Shown in pieces: positions 1 to 6,094 of a DNA stretch of 13,242 nucleotides. The notes below the pieces were generated by a model. The model did no database searches, had not been told where the DNA came from, and saw only the letters and a list, made by a program, of their open reading frames with translations. The DNA comes from an uncultured Clostridia bacterium (GTDB lineage Bacteria; Bacillota; Clostridia; Christensenellales; Aristaeellaceae): the NCBI GenBank assembly GCA_934643825.1, contig CAKUCW010000051.1, positions 1 through 13,242 of the forward strand, written 5' to 3'. The number at the start of each line of letters is the position of its first letter. The stretch's first letter is position 1. The translations under genes were made by a program, and so were the position numbers.

Positions 1-26
1 GCGTAGCGGCGGGCTTGACACCATTC

Positions 27-56
27 CACCCCGGAAATTGACCGGAAGGAGGTGAG
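27..56 (+). promoter_or_regulatory. Shine-Dalgarno of the toxin gene with possible sequestering hairpin
   Basis: The AAGGAGGTGAG at 46-56 can be drawn into a hairpin. CCGG (31-34) pairs with CCGG (42-45) around a 7-base loop, and CACC (27-30) pairs with GGTG (51-54), leaving AAGGA bulged. Type I toxin mRNAs often hide their ribosome binding site in such a structure. The pairing is visible; its use is inference. Confidence 0.35.
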
Positions 57-60
57 AGCC

Positions 61-192
61 GTGCCGAACCTTCTGCTTGTGATCACCGGCGTTTGCATCA
101 TCGCATATGTGGTGCGCGAAACGCTGTATGACCTGCAAAAGAAAATGAACGACCATGACGGTAATCATGATCGTTCCGATAAGCAGGGCTAA
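61..192 (+). CDS. Small hydrophobic peptide, probable type I toxin (TxpA / holin-like toxin class)
   Basis: A 43-residue peptide starts at GTG and ends at TAA. A very strong Shine-Dalgarno sequence, AAGGAGGTGAG (46-56), places its core 8 bases before the GTG. Residues about 3-18 (NLLLVITGVCIIAYVV) form one membrane span, and the rest is polar and charged (RETLYDLQKKMNDHDGNHD, then RSDKQG). A short span with a charged tail and a strong ribosome binding site is the layout of type I toxins such as TxpA, BsrG and the Hol_Tox family, which act on the cell's own membrane. The gene ends in its own terminator (238-266) and is covered at its 3' end by an antisense RNA unit. The sense promoter is not clear: TTGACA is present at 15-20 but has no matching -10 box. 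I recognise the architecture rather than a diagnostic motif, so the family assignment is inference; toxicity is not shown. Confidence 0.72.
   Translation: MPNLLLVITGVCIIAYVVRETLYDLQKKMNDHDGNHDRSDKQG
137..176 (-). terminator. Intrinsic terminator of the antisense RNA, inside the toxin coding region
   Basis: Read on the minus strand, GAACGATCATG (176-166) pairs with CATGGTCGTTC (157-147) over 11 bp with one G-U pair and an 8-base loop. It is followed directly by ATTTTCTTTT (146-137). The stem is encoded by the charged tail of the toxin peptide, which constrains both coding and structure. Confidence 0.72.
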
Positions 193-216
193 GAACCTGT
201 AAAAGCCCGCTGCTAT
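138..216 (-). ncRNA. Antisense RNA, probable antitoxin of the small membrane peptide
   Basis: A short transcription unit of about 80 nt is defined on the minus strand by a near-consensus promoter (TTGACG, 17-base spacer, TATAAT) and an intrinsic terminator (137-176). The predicted RNA starts near 216 and ends near 138. It is fully complementary to the last third of the toxin coding region and to the start of its 3' untranslated region. Convergent antisense RNAs overlapping the toxin 3' end (RatA with TxpA, SR4 with BsrG) block toxin expression by RNA pairing and cleavage. The ends are estimates from promoter and terminator positions, and expression is not demonstrated. Confidence 0.68.
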
Positions 217-222
217 GCCCTG

Positions 223-251
223 ATTATAACATTGTTTCGGCTCTCCGTCAA
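223..251 (-). promoter_or_regulatory. Sigma-A-type promoter of the antisense RNA
   Basis: On the minus strand, TTGACG (251-246) is followed after exactly 17 bases by a perfect TATAAT (228-223). The -35 hexamer lies in the loop and right arm of the toxin mRNA terminator, so the same bases serve both functions. This is the best-matching promoter in the window along with those of purL and the TraX-like gene. Confidence 0.8.
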
Positions 252-266
252 GGAGGGCTGTTTTTT
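238..266 (+). terminator. Intrinsic terminator of the toxin mRNA
   Basis: CGGCTCTCC (238-246) pairs with GGAGGGCTG (252-260) around the loop GTCAA, giving a 9-bp stem with two G-T wobbles, followed by TTTTTT (261-266). It lies 46 bases after the toxin stop codon. Confidence 0.75.
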
Positions 267-286
267 GATGGGGAGAAAATTGCGCG

Positions 287-337
287 AAACCGCCCGCGTG
301 AGCGAGGGCTTCGTGCTGTTGCGGACTGCGGCGGTTT
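287..337. repeat. Inverted repeat between the toxin module and the M23 gene
   Basis: AAACCGCC (287-294) and GGCGGTTT (330-337) are perfectly complementary across a 35-base loop. The repeat sits just beyond the minus-strand M23 stop codon and could fold in its mRNA tail, but no uridine run directly follows on either strand. I see no gene between 267 and 369. Confidence 0.3.
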
Positions 338-369
338 GTTTGGGTGCTTTTGAAAGGAGATAGGGGCAT

Positions 370-1023
370 TTACGGCACTTCCTCCCGTGCATCGATGGCT
401 TTTTCATTTTCCAGCAGGGTCAAATGCAGGTGCGTTCCCAGTTCGCTTTCGGCGGGAATTGCGTCCATCAGCGTGCCGAGCGTTTGTCCGCGTGTGACGT
501 TTTGACCGACGTTGACCTGACAGAGCAGCAGCCCGGCGTATTCGCAGACCCGCTGGTCGGTCTGCCGAACCTGCACACGCCAGCCCCAAAGCGCGTCCCG
601 CGAACGGGCGGTCACGACGCCGTCGCGCAGGCAGAGGACATCCTCCCCCGGTGCGGCTTCTAGATCCAGAGCGGGGTGCGTCTGCCAGCAGGCGAGGGCT
701 TCCCAAAACACCTGTCGATCGGAAAAGCCGCGGATGACTTCGCCCGAAACGGGGCGGACGGCGTTCGGTTTCAAGCCGCTGCGCAAAGGCGCGAGCGTGG
801 GCAGGGGAGAGGCAGTCGGCGTGGTTTTGGGCAAAGCTGTCGGGGTGGAGTTGATTTCCGGCGCGGGTGCGGCTGCCTGCACGTTTTCTTTTCGGTGCAG
901 CTGTTCGGTATACAGGGCGGTGGCGGCGATGACGGCAATCATGGCGCCGAGCGTGACGAGGTAAGCGTAATCCATCAGGGCTTCTCGGGCGTGCTTGACT
1001 TTGGCTTGCAGCTCTTGAAACGT
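370..1023 (-). CDS. Membrane-anchored M23 (LytM-type) metallopeptidase, SpoIIQ-like
   Basis: The protein has a short basic N-terminus, one membrane span (about residues 19-38 counted from ACG 1023), a Pro/Thr/Ala-rich linker and a C-terminal M23 domain. The zinc ligands are visible: His116 and Asp120 in HPALD, and His198 with His200 in HLHL. The block from VFWEAL through CWQTHPALDLEA resembles the conserved core of SpoIIQ, the forespore side of the sporulation engulfment channel. Many clostridial SpoIIQ proteins keep the full metal site, and this one does too. Other membrane-bound M23 proteins that cut or bind peptidoglycan are an alternative; no sporulation gene lies beside it. The start is a problem. 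The strong AGAGGAGGG (1038-1030) has no ATG, GTG or TTG at usable distance, and ACG 1023 sits 7 bases after GGAGG. Other in-frame choices are TTG 1086 (no ribosome binding site) and ATG 975 (directly before the membrane span, weak site). Confidence 0.85.
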   Translation of the reverse strand, partial: TFQELQAKVKHAREALMDYAYLVTLGAMIAVIAATALYTEQLHRKENVQAAAPAPEINSTPTALPKTTPTASPLPTLAPLRSGLKPNAVRPVSGEVIRGFSDRQVFWEALACWQTHPALDLEAAPGEDVLCLRDGVVTARSRDALWGWRVQVRQTDQRVCEYAGLLLCQVNVGQNVTRGQTLGTLMDAIPAESELGTHLHLTLLENEKAIDAREEVP

Positions 1024-1074
1024 AAAAATCCCTCCTCTTCTTTTGGAAAAGGATGGGACAAAAGCGTCAAAAAT

Positions 1075-1248
1075 ATGCGCCGGCAAAGATTCGACGCTTC
1101 AGATTGTAGACAAAAAGCTATTCTCCCACCCCGATGGGGAGAATAGCCCTTTCCGAACATGAAAGAATAGCCGAATTTCTCAATTTTGCTATTCAAGCAA
1201 GGTTTGTTTCTGTCAACAAGCTGATGCGCCGGCAAAGATTCGGCGCAT
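1075..1248. repeat. 19-bp direct repeat flanking the TraX terminator; one copy is a hairpin
   Basis: ATGCGCCGGCAAAGATTCG occurs exactly at 1075-1093 and 1224-1242. The second copy continues into a perfect palindrome: ATGCGCCG (1224-1231) pairs with CGGCGCAT (1241-1248) around a 9-base loop. The first copy has lost the right arm. No uridine run follows, so it does not look like a terminator. Copy 1 lies in the leader of the M23 gene, copy 2 just after the TraX-like stop codon. Confidence 0.6.
1112..1147 (-). terminator. Intrinsic terminator downstream of the TraX-like gene
   Basis: On the minus strand an 11-bp perfect stem (GCTATTCTCCC at 1147-1137 with GGGAGAATAGC at 1127-1117) has a 9-base loop and is followed by TTTTT (1116-1112). 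It ends the TraX-like transcript about 110 bases past its stop codon and separates it from the M23 gene. Two more GAATAGC/GCTATTC copies (1165-1171, 1188-1194) lie next to it. Confidence 0.75.
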
Positions 1249-1254
1249 GGCATT

Positions 1255-1962
1255 TTAATGAAGAAAATACGGCGGAATGATCCGCATGGCGCGGATGAGC
1301 AGCAAAAAGCACAGGTGCAGCGGGTAAGCGGCGTAAAACGCAAACGTCAACGCACGATGATGCAGCCCCGGCTTGCCGTTATACAGGAAGATCGGCACGG
1401 CGGACAGGCACGCGCAGAGCGAAACCATGACCCAGCTGTGCGACACGCCGGAAAGCAGCAGCGTCAGCGAATACAACGCGGGAAGCAGCACGGCGGACAG
1501 CGCCTGCAGGATGCGATCATCATGCGCATAGCCAAACGCCAGACAGAGCGCGATGCCCAGCCAGCCGAAGCTGACCTTGGCAGCCATCGCAACCAGCATC
1601 AGCGCGAAGACCGCCATCGCGCTGAGCAGCGGTTTGCCCTTCAGCGACCGGACGGCACACAGCGCGAGCAGCCCCAGCAGCAGGGCGAACACGACATTTT
1701 GCTCCATGGCGCTGGAGATTCGACCGAAAATGAGCAGATCGAAAGGAACCTCTGAAACGAGCGCCAGAAACAGCAGCCGCCGCGCATAAGCCCTGATGTC
1801 GCGTGTGTGGCAAAAGCCCTGCGCAATCAGGAAGCAATACAGCGGAAACGCCAGCCGCCCGACGCAGCGGAATATGCCGACGGACGGGAAGAGCGCCAGC
1901 CCTGCGTGGTCAACGAACATACAAAGAAGCGCCATCAGACGCAGAACAAAAGACGACAGCGT
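1255..1962 (-). CDS. TraX-family integral membrane protein
   Basis: About 235 residues, almost all hydrophobic, with roughly seven to eight membrane helices. The family pattern of TraX (PF05857) is clear: near the N-terminus LRLMALLCMFVDHAG, then GRLAFPLYCFLIAQGF, CHTRDIRAYARRLL and EVPFDLL. The founding member acetylates F-pilin, but most chromosomal Firmicute members have unknown roles and may be membrane acyltransferases; no conjugation gene is near. Length suits the family. The open frame extends to 2184, but the promoter (2100-2072) makes the first 40 codons untranscribed. Within the transcript the strong AAGGGAGGG (1977-1969) points to ACG 1962, 7 bases after GGAGG, giving an N-terminus that would read M-LSSFVLRLMALL, as TraX proteins usually begin. 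ATG 1983 or 1992 and CTG 1959 are alternatives; neither ATG has a ribosome binding site. Confidence 0.85.
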   Translation of the reverse strand, partial: TLSSFVLRLMALLCMFVDHAGLALFPSVGIFRCVGRLAFPLYCFLIAQGFCHTRDIRAYARRLLFLALVSEVPFDLLIFGRISSAMEQNVVFALLLGLLALCAVRSLKGKPLLSAMAVFALMLVAMAAKVSFGWLGIALCLAFGYAHDDRILQALSAVLLPALYSLTLLLSGVSHSWVMVSLCACLSAVPIFLYNGKPGLHHRALTFAFYAAYPLHLCFLLLIRAMRIIPPYFLH

Positions 1963-2011
1963 GTGATTCCCTCCCTTGCGCATGCGCGGCATGACCGACA
2001 GGATGATGAGG

Positions 2012-2060
2012 GTCTTTCCGTTTTTTTCTCCGCGATAGGGTGAGCCTCGCGGAAAAAGAC
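2012..2060 (-). promoter_or_regulatory. Structured 5' leader of the TraX-like mRNA
   Basis: In the minus-strand transcript GTCTTT (2060-2055) can pair with AAAGAC (2017-2012), and TCCGCG (2053-2048, read as its partner) closes an inner stem with 2034-2029. The leader from the predicted start (near 2065) to ACG 1962 is about 100 bases. No known riboswitch is recognised, and no uridine run makes it an attenuator. Confidence 0.3.
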
Positions 2061-2071
2061 ATAGCGAAGAT

Positions 2072-2100
2072 ATCATACAGCAACCGGGAAGTTGTGTCAA
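2072..2100 (-). promoter_or_regulatory. Promoter of the TraX-like gene
   Basis: On the minus strand TTGACA (2100-2095, perfect) is followed after 17 bases by TATGAT (2077-2072, one mismatch). Predicted transcription start is near 2065. It fixes the 5' limit of the gene and rules out the ATG at 2184. Confidence 0.78.
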
Positions 2101-2168
2101 TGTTCGGATATACAGCCGAATAAAATCAAAAAACAGCACATAATGCACCGAAAACCCTGCAAACCACA

Positions 2169-2197
2169 TTGCAAAAACGAACATTTGATGATATAAT
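2169..2197 (+). promoter_or_regulatory. Promoter of purL
   Basis: TTGCAA (2169-2174), a 17-base spacer and a perfect TATAAT (2192-2197). Transcription should start near 2204, leaving a leader of only about 47 bases, too short for a purine riboswitch aptamer. The divergent TraX promoter lies about 70 bases upstream. Confidence 0.75.
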
Positions 2198-2250
2198 GCA
2201 ACTGCTGTTTAGTTTTTGCGCAAGCTGTAATCGCAAGGAGGAAGATCATT

Positions 2251-5200
2251 GTGAGCCAGGTCAGAAGAATTTATGCGGAAAAGCGCCCCGGATATGACGT
2301 TGCCGCCCGCCAGCTCTGTGACGAACTGCGTGAGGCACTCGGAACGGACGCCATCTCGCGTGTGCGTATTTTTCAGCGTTACGACGTCGAAGGGCTTTCC
2401 GACGAGACGTTTGACTGCGCACGCGGCATCATCTTTTCGGAACCGAACGTCGATGTGCTTTATGATGAAACGCTCCCGCAGATGGATGCGCACCTGCTTG
2501 CCGTGGAATATCTGCCCGGTCAGTATGATCAGCGTGCCGACAGCGCCAGCCAGTGCTTGCAGCTGCTCAGCCCGGAGCAGGCGCGTCCGAAGGTTGCCTG
2601 CGCGAAGGTCTATGCCATCGAAGGCGACCGCGTGACCGGAGAGATGATGGACGCGATTGCGCATCATCTCATCAATCCCGTTGAGGCGCGTCGGGCAGGC
2701 ATGGAGAAGCCGGAAACCCTCGAAATGACCGCCGATGTGCCGGAGGACGTCGCCGTCGTCGAGGGCTTTACGCAGATGGATGACAAGGCGCTTTCCGCGA
2801 TGGTCGCCCGCATGGGCATGGCGATGAGCGCGGAAGACCTGTGCTTCTGCCGCGATTATTTCCGCGATACCGAAAAGCGTGATCCGAGCGTCACGGAACT
2901 GCGTGCCATCGACACCTATTGGTCGGATCACTGCCGCCATACGACGTTCCTCACCGCTATCGATGAGCTGACCTTTGACGACGGCAGATTCACCGCGCCG
3001 GTCAAGGCGGCGTATGAACTGTACATCGATACGCGCAAGGATGTCTACGGTGAGCGCAAAAAGGATATTTCCCTGATGGACATGGCGACGCTCGGCGCAA
3101 AAGCCCTGCGCAAGATGGGCAAGCTCGATGACCTCGATGCTTCCGATGAAATCAACGCCTGCTCCATTGTTGTGACCGCCAACGTGGACGGCAAGGATGA
3201 GCCGTGGCTTATCATGTTCAAAAACGAGACCCATAACCACCCGACCGAGATCGAGGGCTTCGGCGGCGCGGCGACCTGTCTGGGCGGCGCCATCCGCGAT
3301 CCGCTTTCCGGCAGAAGCTATGTCTATCAGGCGATGCGCATCACCGGCTCGGGCGATCCGCGCATGCCGTACAGCCGCACCCGTGCGGGCAAACTGCCCC
3401 AGCGCCGCATCACCACGACTGCCGCGCAGGGTTATTCCAGCTATGGCAACCAGATCGGTCTGGCGGCGGGCAAGGTTCAGGAATATTATCATCCGGGCTT
3501 CGTCGCCAAGCGCATGGAGTTGGGCGCGGTTATCGCTGCGACCCCGCGTGACCATGTCCGCCGCGCTCAGCCCGAACCCGGCGATATCGTGATGCTCCTC
3601 GGCGGGCGCACGGGTCGTGACGGCTGCGGCGGCGCGACCGGCTCCTCCAAGGCACACAATGCGCAGTCGCTGACGACCTGCGGCGCGGAGGTGCAGAAGG
3701 GCAACGCGCCGACCGAACGCTGCATCCAGCGCCTTTTCCGCCATGCGGAATTTGCGCAGATGATCAAACGCTGCAACGATTTCGGCGCGGGCGGCGTATG
3801 TGTTGCCGTCGGCGAGCTTGCGCCGGGTCTTGTCATCAATCTGGACGCCGTGCCCAAAAAGTATGAGGGTCTTGACGGCACGGAGCTGGCGATTTCCGAA
3901 TCTCAGGAGCGCATGGCGTGCGTCATCGAGCCGGACATGCTCGAGCGCTTTAAGCAGATGGCGTATGAAGAGAACCTGGAGGCAACGCAGGTGGCTGTTG
4001 TCACCGAGGAAGCCCGGCTGGTCATGAATTGGCGCGGCAAGACGATTGTCGATCTCTCCCGCGCATTCCTGGATACCAACGGCGTGACCCAGCATGCCAA
4101 GGCGGAGGTTGCCGCGCCGGATGAGCGTGCGCCTTACCTGACGGCTCAGCCCGATTTTGCCAAGGGGCGCACCGTGCGCGAGGCGTGGCTGGCGATGCTT
4201 GCCGATCTGAACATCTGCTCTCAGAAGGGGCTTGTCGAGCGCTTTGACGGAACCATCGGCGCATCGACCATCCTTGCGCCTTACGGCGGCATCTATCGCG
4301 ACAGCCCCAACGAGGCGATGGCGGCGCTCATCCCGACCGAGGGCGAAACGACGACCGCGACCCTGATGAGCCACGGCTATGACCCGTATCTGAGCGAATG
4401 GAGCCCGTTCCACGGCGCGGTTTACGCCGTCACGGAGTCTCTCGCCAAAATCTGTGCGGCAGGCGGCGACGTATCCCGCGCCCGCCTGACCTTCCAGGAA
4501 TACTTTGAGCGGCTGAACAAGGCGCGGCTCAGCTGGGGCAAGCCCGCGGCGGCGCTGCTGGGCGGCTTGAGCGCTCAGCTCGGCTTCGGCACGGCGTCCA
4601 TCGGCGGCAAGGATTCCATGAGCGGTACGTTTGAAGATATCCATGTTCCGCCGACGCTCGTCTCCTTTGCCGTCGGCATGGTCGATGCCGGCGACGTTGT
4701 GTCCACCGATCTCAAGGGCGCGGGGCATCGTCTGGCGCTGCTGGAGCTTCCGGTTGACGCCGATTTCGTGCCGGAGTATGACAAGGCGCTGATGCTCTAC
4801 GAAGCGCTGCATCAGGCGATTCTGCGCGGCGATGTGCTGAGTGCGCATACGGTTGGGCGCGGCGGCATTGCGGCGGCGGTCACGATGATGGCGCTGGGCA
4901 GCCGCGTCGGCGTGAACCTGACGGATGTGCAGGAAGAGGCGCTCTTCCTGCCGCGTTACGGCAACATCATCGTCGAGCTGAAGGACGGCGCATCCGTTCC
5001 TTCCGGTCTGCGCGTCATCGGTATGACGGCGGAAAACGCGGCGATTTCCGCGCTCGGCATGAGCCTGAGCCTTGCGGAGGCGAAGAACGCGTGGAACGAG
5101 CCGCTGGAATCCGTATTCCCCACCGATTCCAGCGCCAAGCACACGACCGCGCCGTTTATCCCGTATGAACAGCGCAGCACCGCACGCCCGGCGATTAAAA

Positions 5201-6003
5201 TCGCCAAGCCGCGTGTGTTCATTCCGTCCTTCCCCGGCACGAACTGCGAGCTGGACAGCGAAAAGGCGTTCCGCCGTGCGGGCGCCGAAACGGATGTGTT
5301 CGTCTTCCGCAACCTGACGCCCGCGGGCATCGAGGAATCCGTCGAAGCGCTGGCGAAGGGAATCGACCGTGCGCAGATTGTCATGCTGCCGGGCGGCTTC
5401 TCGGCGGGCGACGAACCGGATGGTTCCGGCAAGTTTATCGCAACCGCTCTGCGCAATCCGCGCATCATGGAAGCGATCATGAACCTGCTGAACAAGCGCG
5501 ACGGTCTGATGCTCGGCATCTGCAACGGTTTCCAGGCGCTCATCAAGCTGGGTCTGGTACCTTACGGCGAGATTCGCACGCTCGGCGAAAACGATCCGAC
5601 GCTGACCTACAACACCATCGGACGCCATGCCGCGACGCATGTGCAGACGGTGATTTCCTCCGTCAAGTCTCCGTGGATGGCAGGCGTCAATGTCGGCGAC
5701 ATTCATCAGGTTGCCATTTCCCACGGTGAAGGCCGCTTTGTCTGCCGCGAGGCACAGCTCAAGCAGCTCATGGCGAACGGACAGATCATCACCCAGTATT
5801 GCAACGCGGACGGTGTGCCTGCGGTCAAGATGCCGGAGAACCCGAACGGCTCCTACTGGGCGGTCGAGGGCATCTGCTCTCCGGACGGACGCGTTCTGGG
5901 CAAGATGGGTCACAGCGAGCGCATCGGCGCGAACGTTGCCAAGAACATTCCGGGCGAAAAGAATCAGAAGATTTTTGAGTCCGGCGTGGCATATTTCGGA
6001 TAA
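2251..6003 (+). CDS. purL: Phosphoribosylformylglycinamidine synthase, single-chain with glutaminase domain
   Basis: This cytoplasmic enzyme performs the fourth step of purine synthesis: FGAR + glutamine + ATP give FGAM, glutamate, ADP and phosphate. At 1250 residues it is the fused form (PurS-like N-terminus, linker, two AIRS-type ATP-binding halves and C-terminal PurQ-like amidotransferase) rather than the separate PurS/PurQ/PurL of Bacillus. Visible motifs are SDHCRHTTF (about 226-234), the substrate/ATP loop FKNETHNHPTEIEGFGGAAT (about 324-343), GGKDSMSGTF, and the glutaminase site: nucleophile Cys1091 in LGICNGFQAL and the His1221/Glu1223 pair in MGHSERI. GGFSAGDEPDGSGKF supports the amidotransferase fold. 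The GTG start follows AAGGAGG (2235-2241) at 9 bases. The gene stands alone, with its own promoter and terminator, away from other pur genes. All key residues looked for are present. Confidence 0.97.
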   Translation: MSQVRRIYAEKRPGYDVAARQLCDELREALGTDAISRVRIFQRYDVEGLSDETFDCARGIIFSEPNVDVLYDETLPQMDAHLLAVEYLPGQYDQRADSASQCLQLLSPEQARPKVACAKVYAIEGDRVTGEMMDAIAHHLINPVEARRAGMEKPETLEMTADVPEDVAVVEGFTQMDDKALSAMVARMGMAMSAEDLCFCRDYFRDTEKRDPSVTELRAIDTYWSDHCRHTTFLTAIDELTFDDGRFTAPVKAAYELYIDTRKDVYGERKKDISLMDMATLGAKALRKMGKLDDLDASDEINACSIVVTANVDGKDEPWLIMFKNETHNHPTEIEGFGGAATCLGGAIRDPLSGRSYVYQAMRITGSGDPRMPYSRTRAGKLPQRRITTTAAQGYSSYGNQIGLAAGKVQEYYHPGFVAKRMELGAVIAATPRDHVRRAQPEPGDIVMLLGGRTGRDGCGGATGSSKAHNAQSLTTCGAEVQKGNAPTERCIQRLFRHAEFAQMIKRCNDFGAGGVCVAVGELAPGLVINLDAVPKKYEGLDGTELAISESQERMACVIEPDMLERFKQMAYEENLEATQVAVVTEEARLVMNWRGKTIVDLSRAFLDTNGVTQHAKAEVAAPDERAPYLTAQPDFAKGRTVREAWLAMLADLNICSQKGLVERFDGTIGASTILAPYGGIYRDSPNEAMAALIPTEGETTTATLMSHGYDPYLSEWSPFHGAVYAVTESLAKICAAGGDVSRARLTFQEYFERLNKARLSWGKPAAALLGGLSAQLGFGTASIGGKDSMSGTFEDIHVPPTLVSFAVGMVDAGDVVSTDLKGAGHRLALLELPVDADFVPEYDKALMLYEALHQAILRGDVLSAHTVGRGGIAAAVTMMALGSRVGVNLTDVQEEALFLPRYGNIIVELKDGASVPSGLRVIGMTAENAAISALGMSLSLAEAKNAWNEPLESVFPTDSSAKHTTAPFIPYEQRSTARPAIKIAKPRVFIPSFPGTNCELDSEKAFRRAGAETDVFVFRNLTPAGIEESVEALAKGIDRAQIVMLPGGFSAGDEPDGSGKFIATALRNPRIMEAIMNLLNKRDGLMLGICNGFQALIKLGLVPYGEIRTLGENDPTLTYNTIGRHAATHVQTVISSVKSPWMAGVNVGDIHQVAISHGEGRFVCREAQLKQLMANGQIITQYCNADGVPAVKMPENPNGSYWAVEGICSPDGRVLGKMGHSERIGANVAKNIPGEKNQKIFESGVAYFG

Positions 6004-6039
6004 GAATCAGGCATTTTCACATCGAGCATAGATACAAAA

Positions 6040-6075
6040 GGCTGCTCTCCTTACTTGGGGGAGCGGTCTTTTTTT
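6040..6075 (+). terminator. Intrinsic terminator of purL
   Basis: GGCTGCTCTCC (6040-6050) pairs with GGGGAGCGGTC (6058-6068), an 11-bp stem with three G-T wobbles, followed by a run of T to 6075. It lies 36 bases after the stop codon. Confidence 0.78.
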
Positions 6076-6094
6076 GTGTGAGTGGGAGATGGCT

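Noticed and set aside
15..43. Promoter of the toxin gene from TTGACA at 15-20
   Set aside because: The expected -10 positions read TTGACC or similar, with no TATAAT-like sequence, so the real promoter may lie elsewhere or outside the window.
2021..2060. Intrinsic terminator between the TraX-like gene and purL
   Set aside because: The inverted repeat has T on its 5' side and A on its 3' side on the plus strand and no T run after the stem on either strand; it fits a leader structure better.
2198..2250. Purine or PRPP riboswitch before purL
   Set aside because: The leader after the predicted start is only about 47 bases, and no aptamer core or terminator hairpin is visible.
2209..5913. Very long minus-strand open frame (1234 codons) opposite purL
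   Set aside because: It is the antisense shadow of a G+C-rich, codon-biased gene. The translation is rich in Arg, Ala, His and low-complexity runs, shows no family motif, and purL on the other strand has every catalytic residue.
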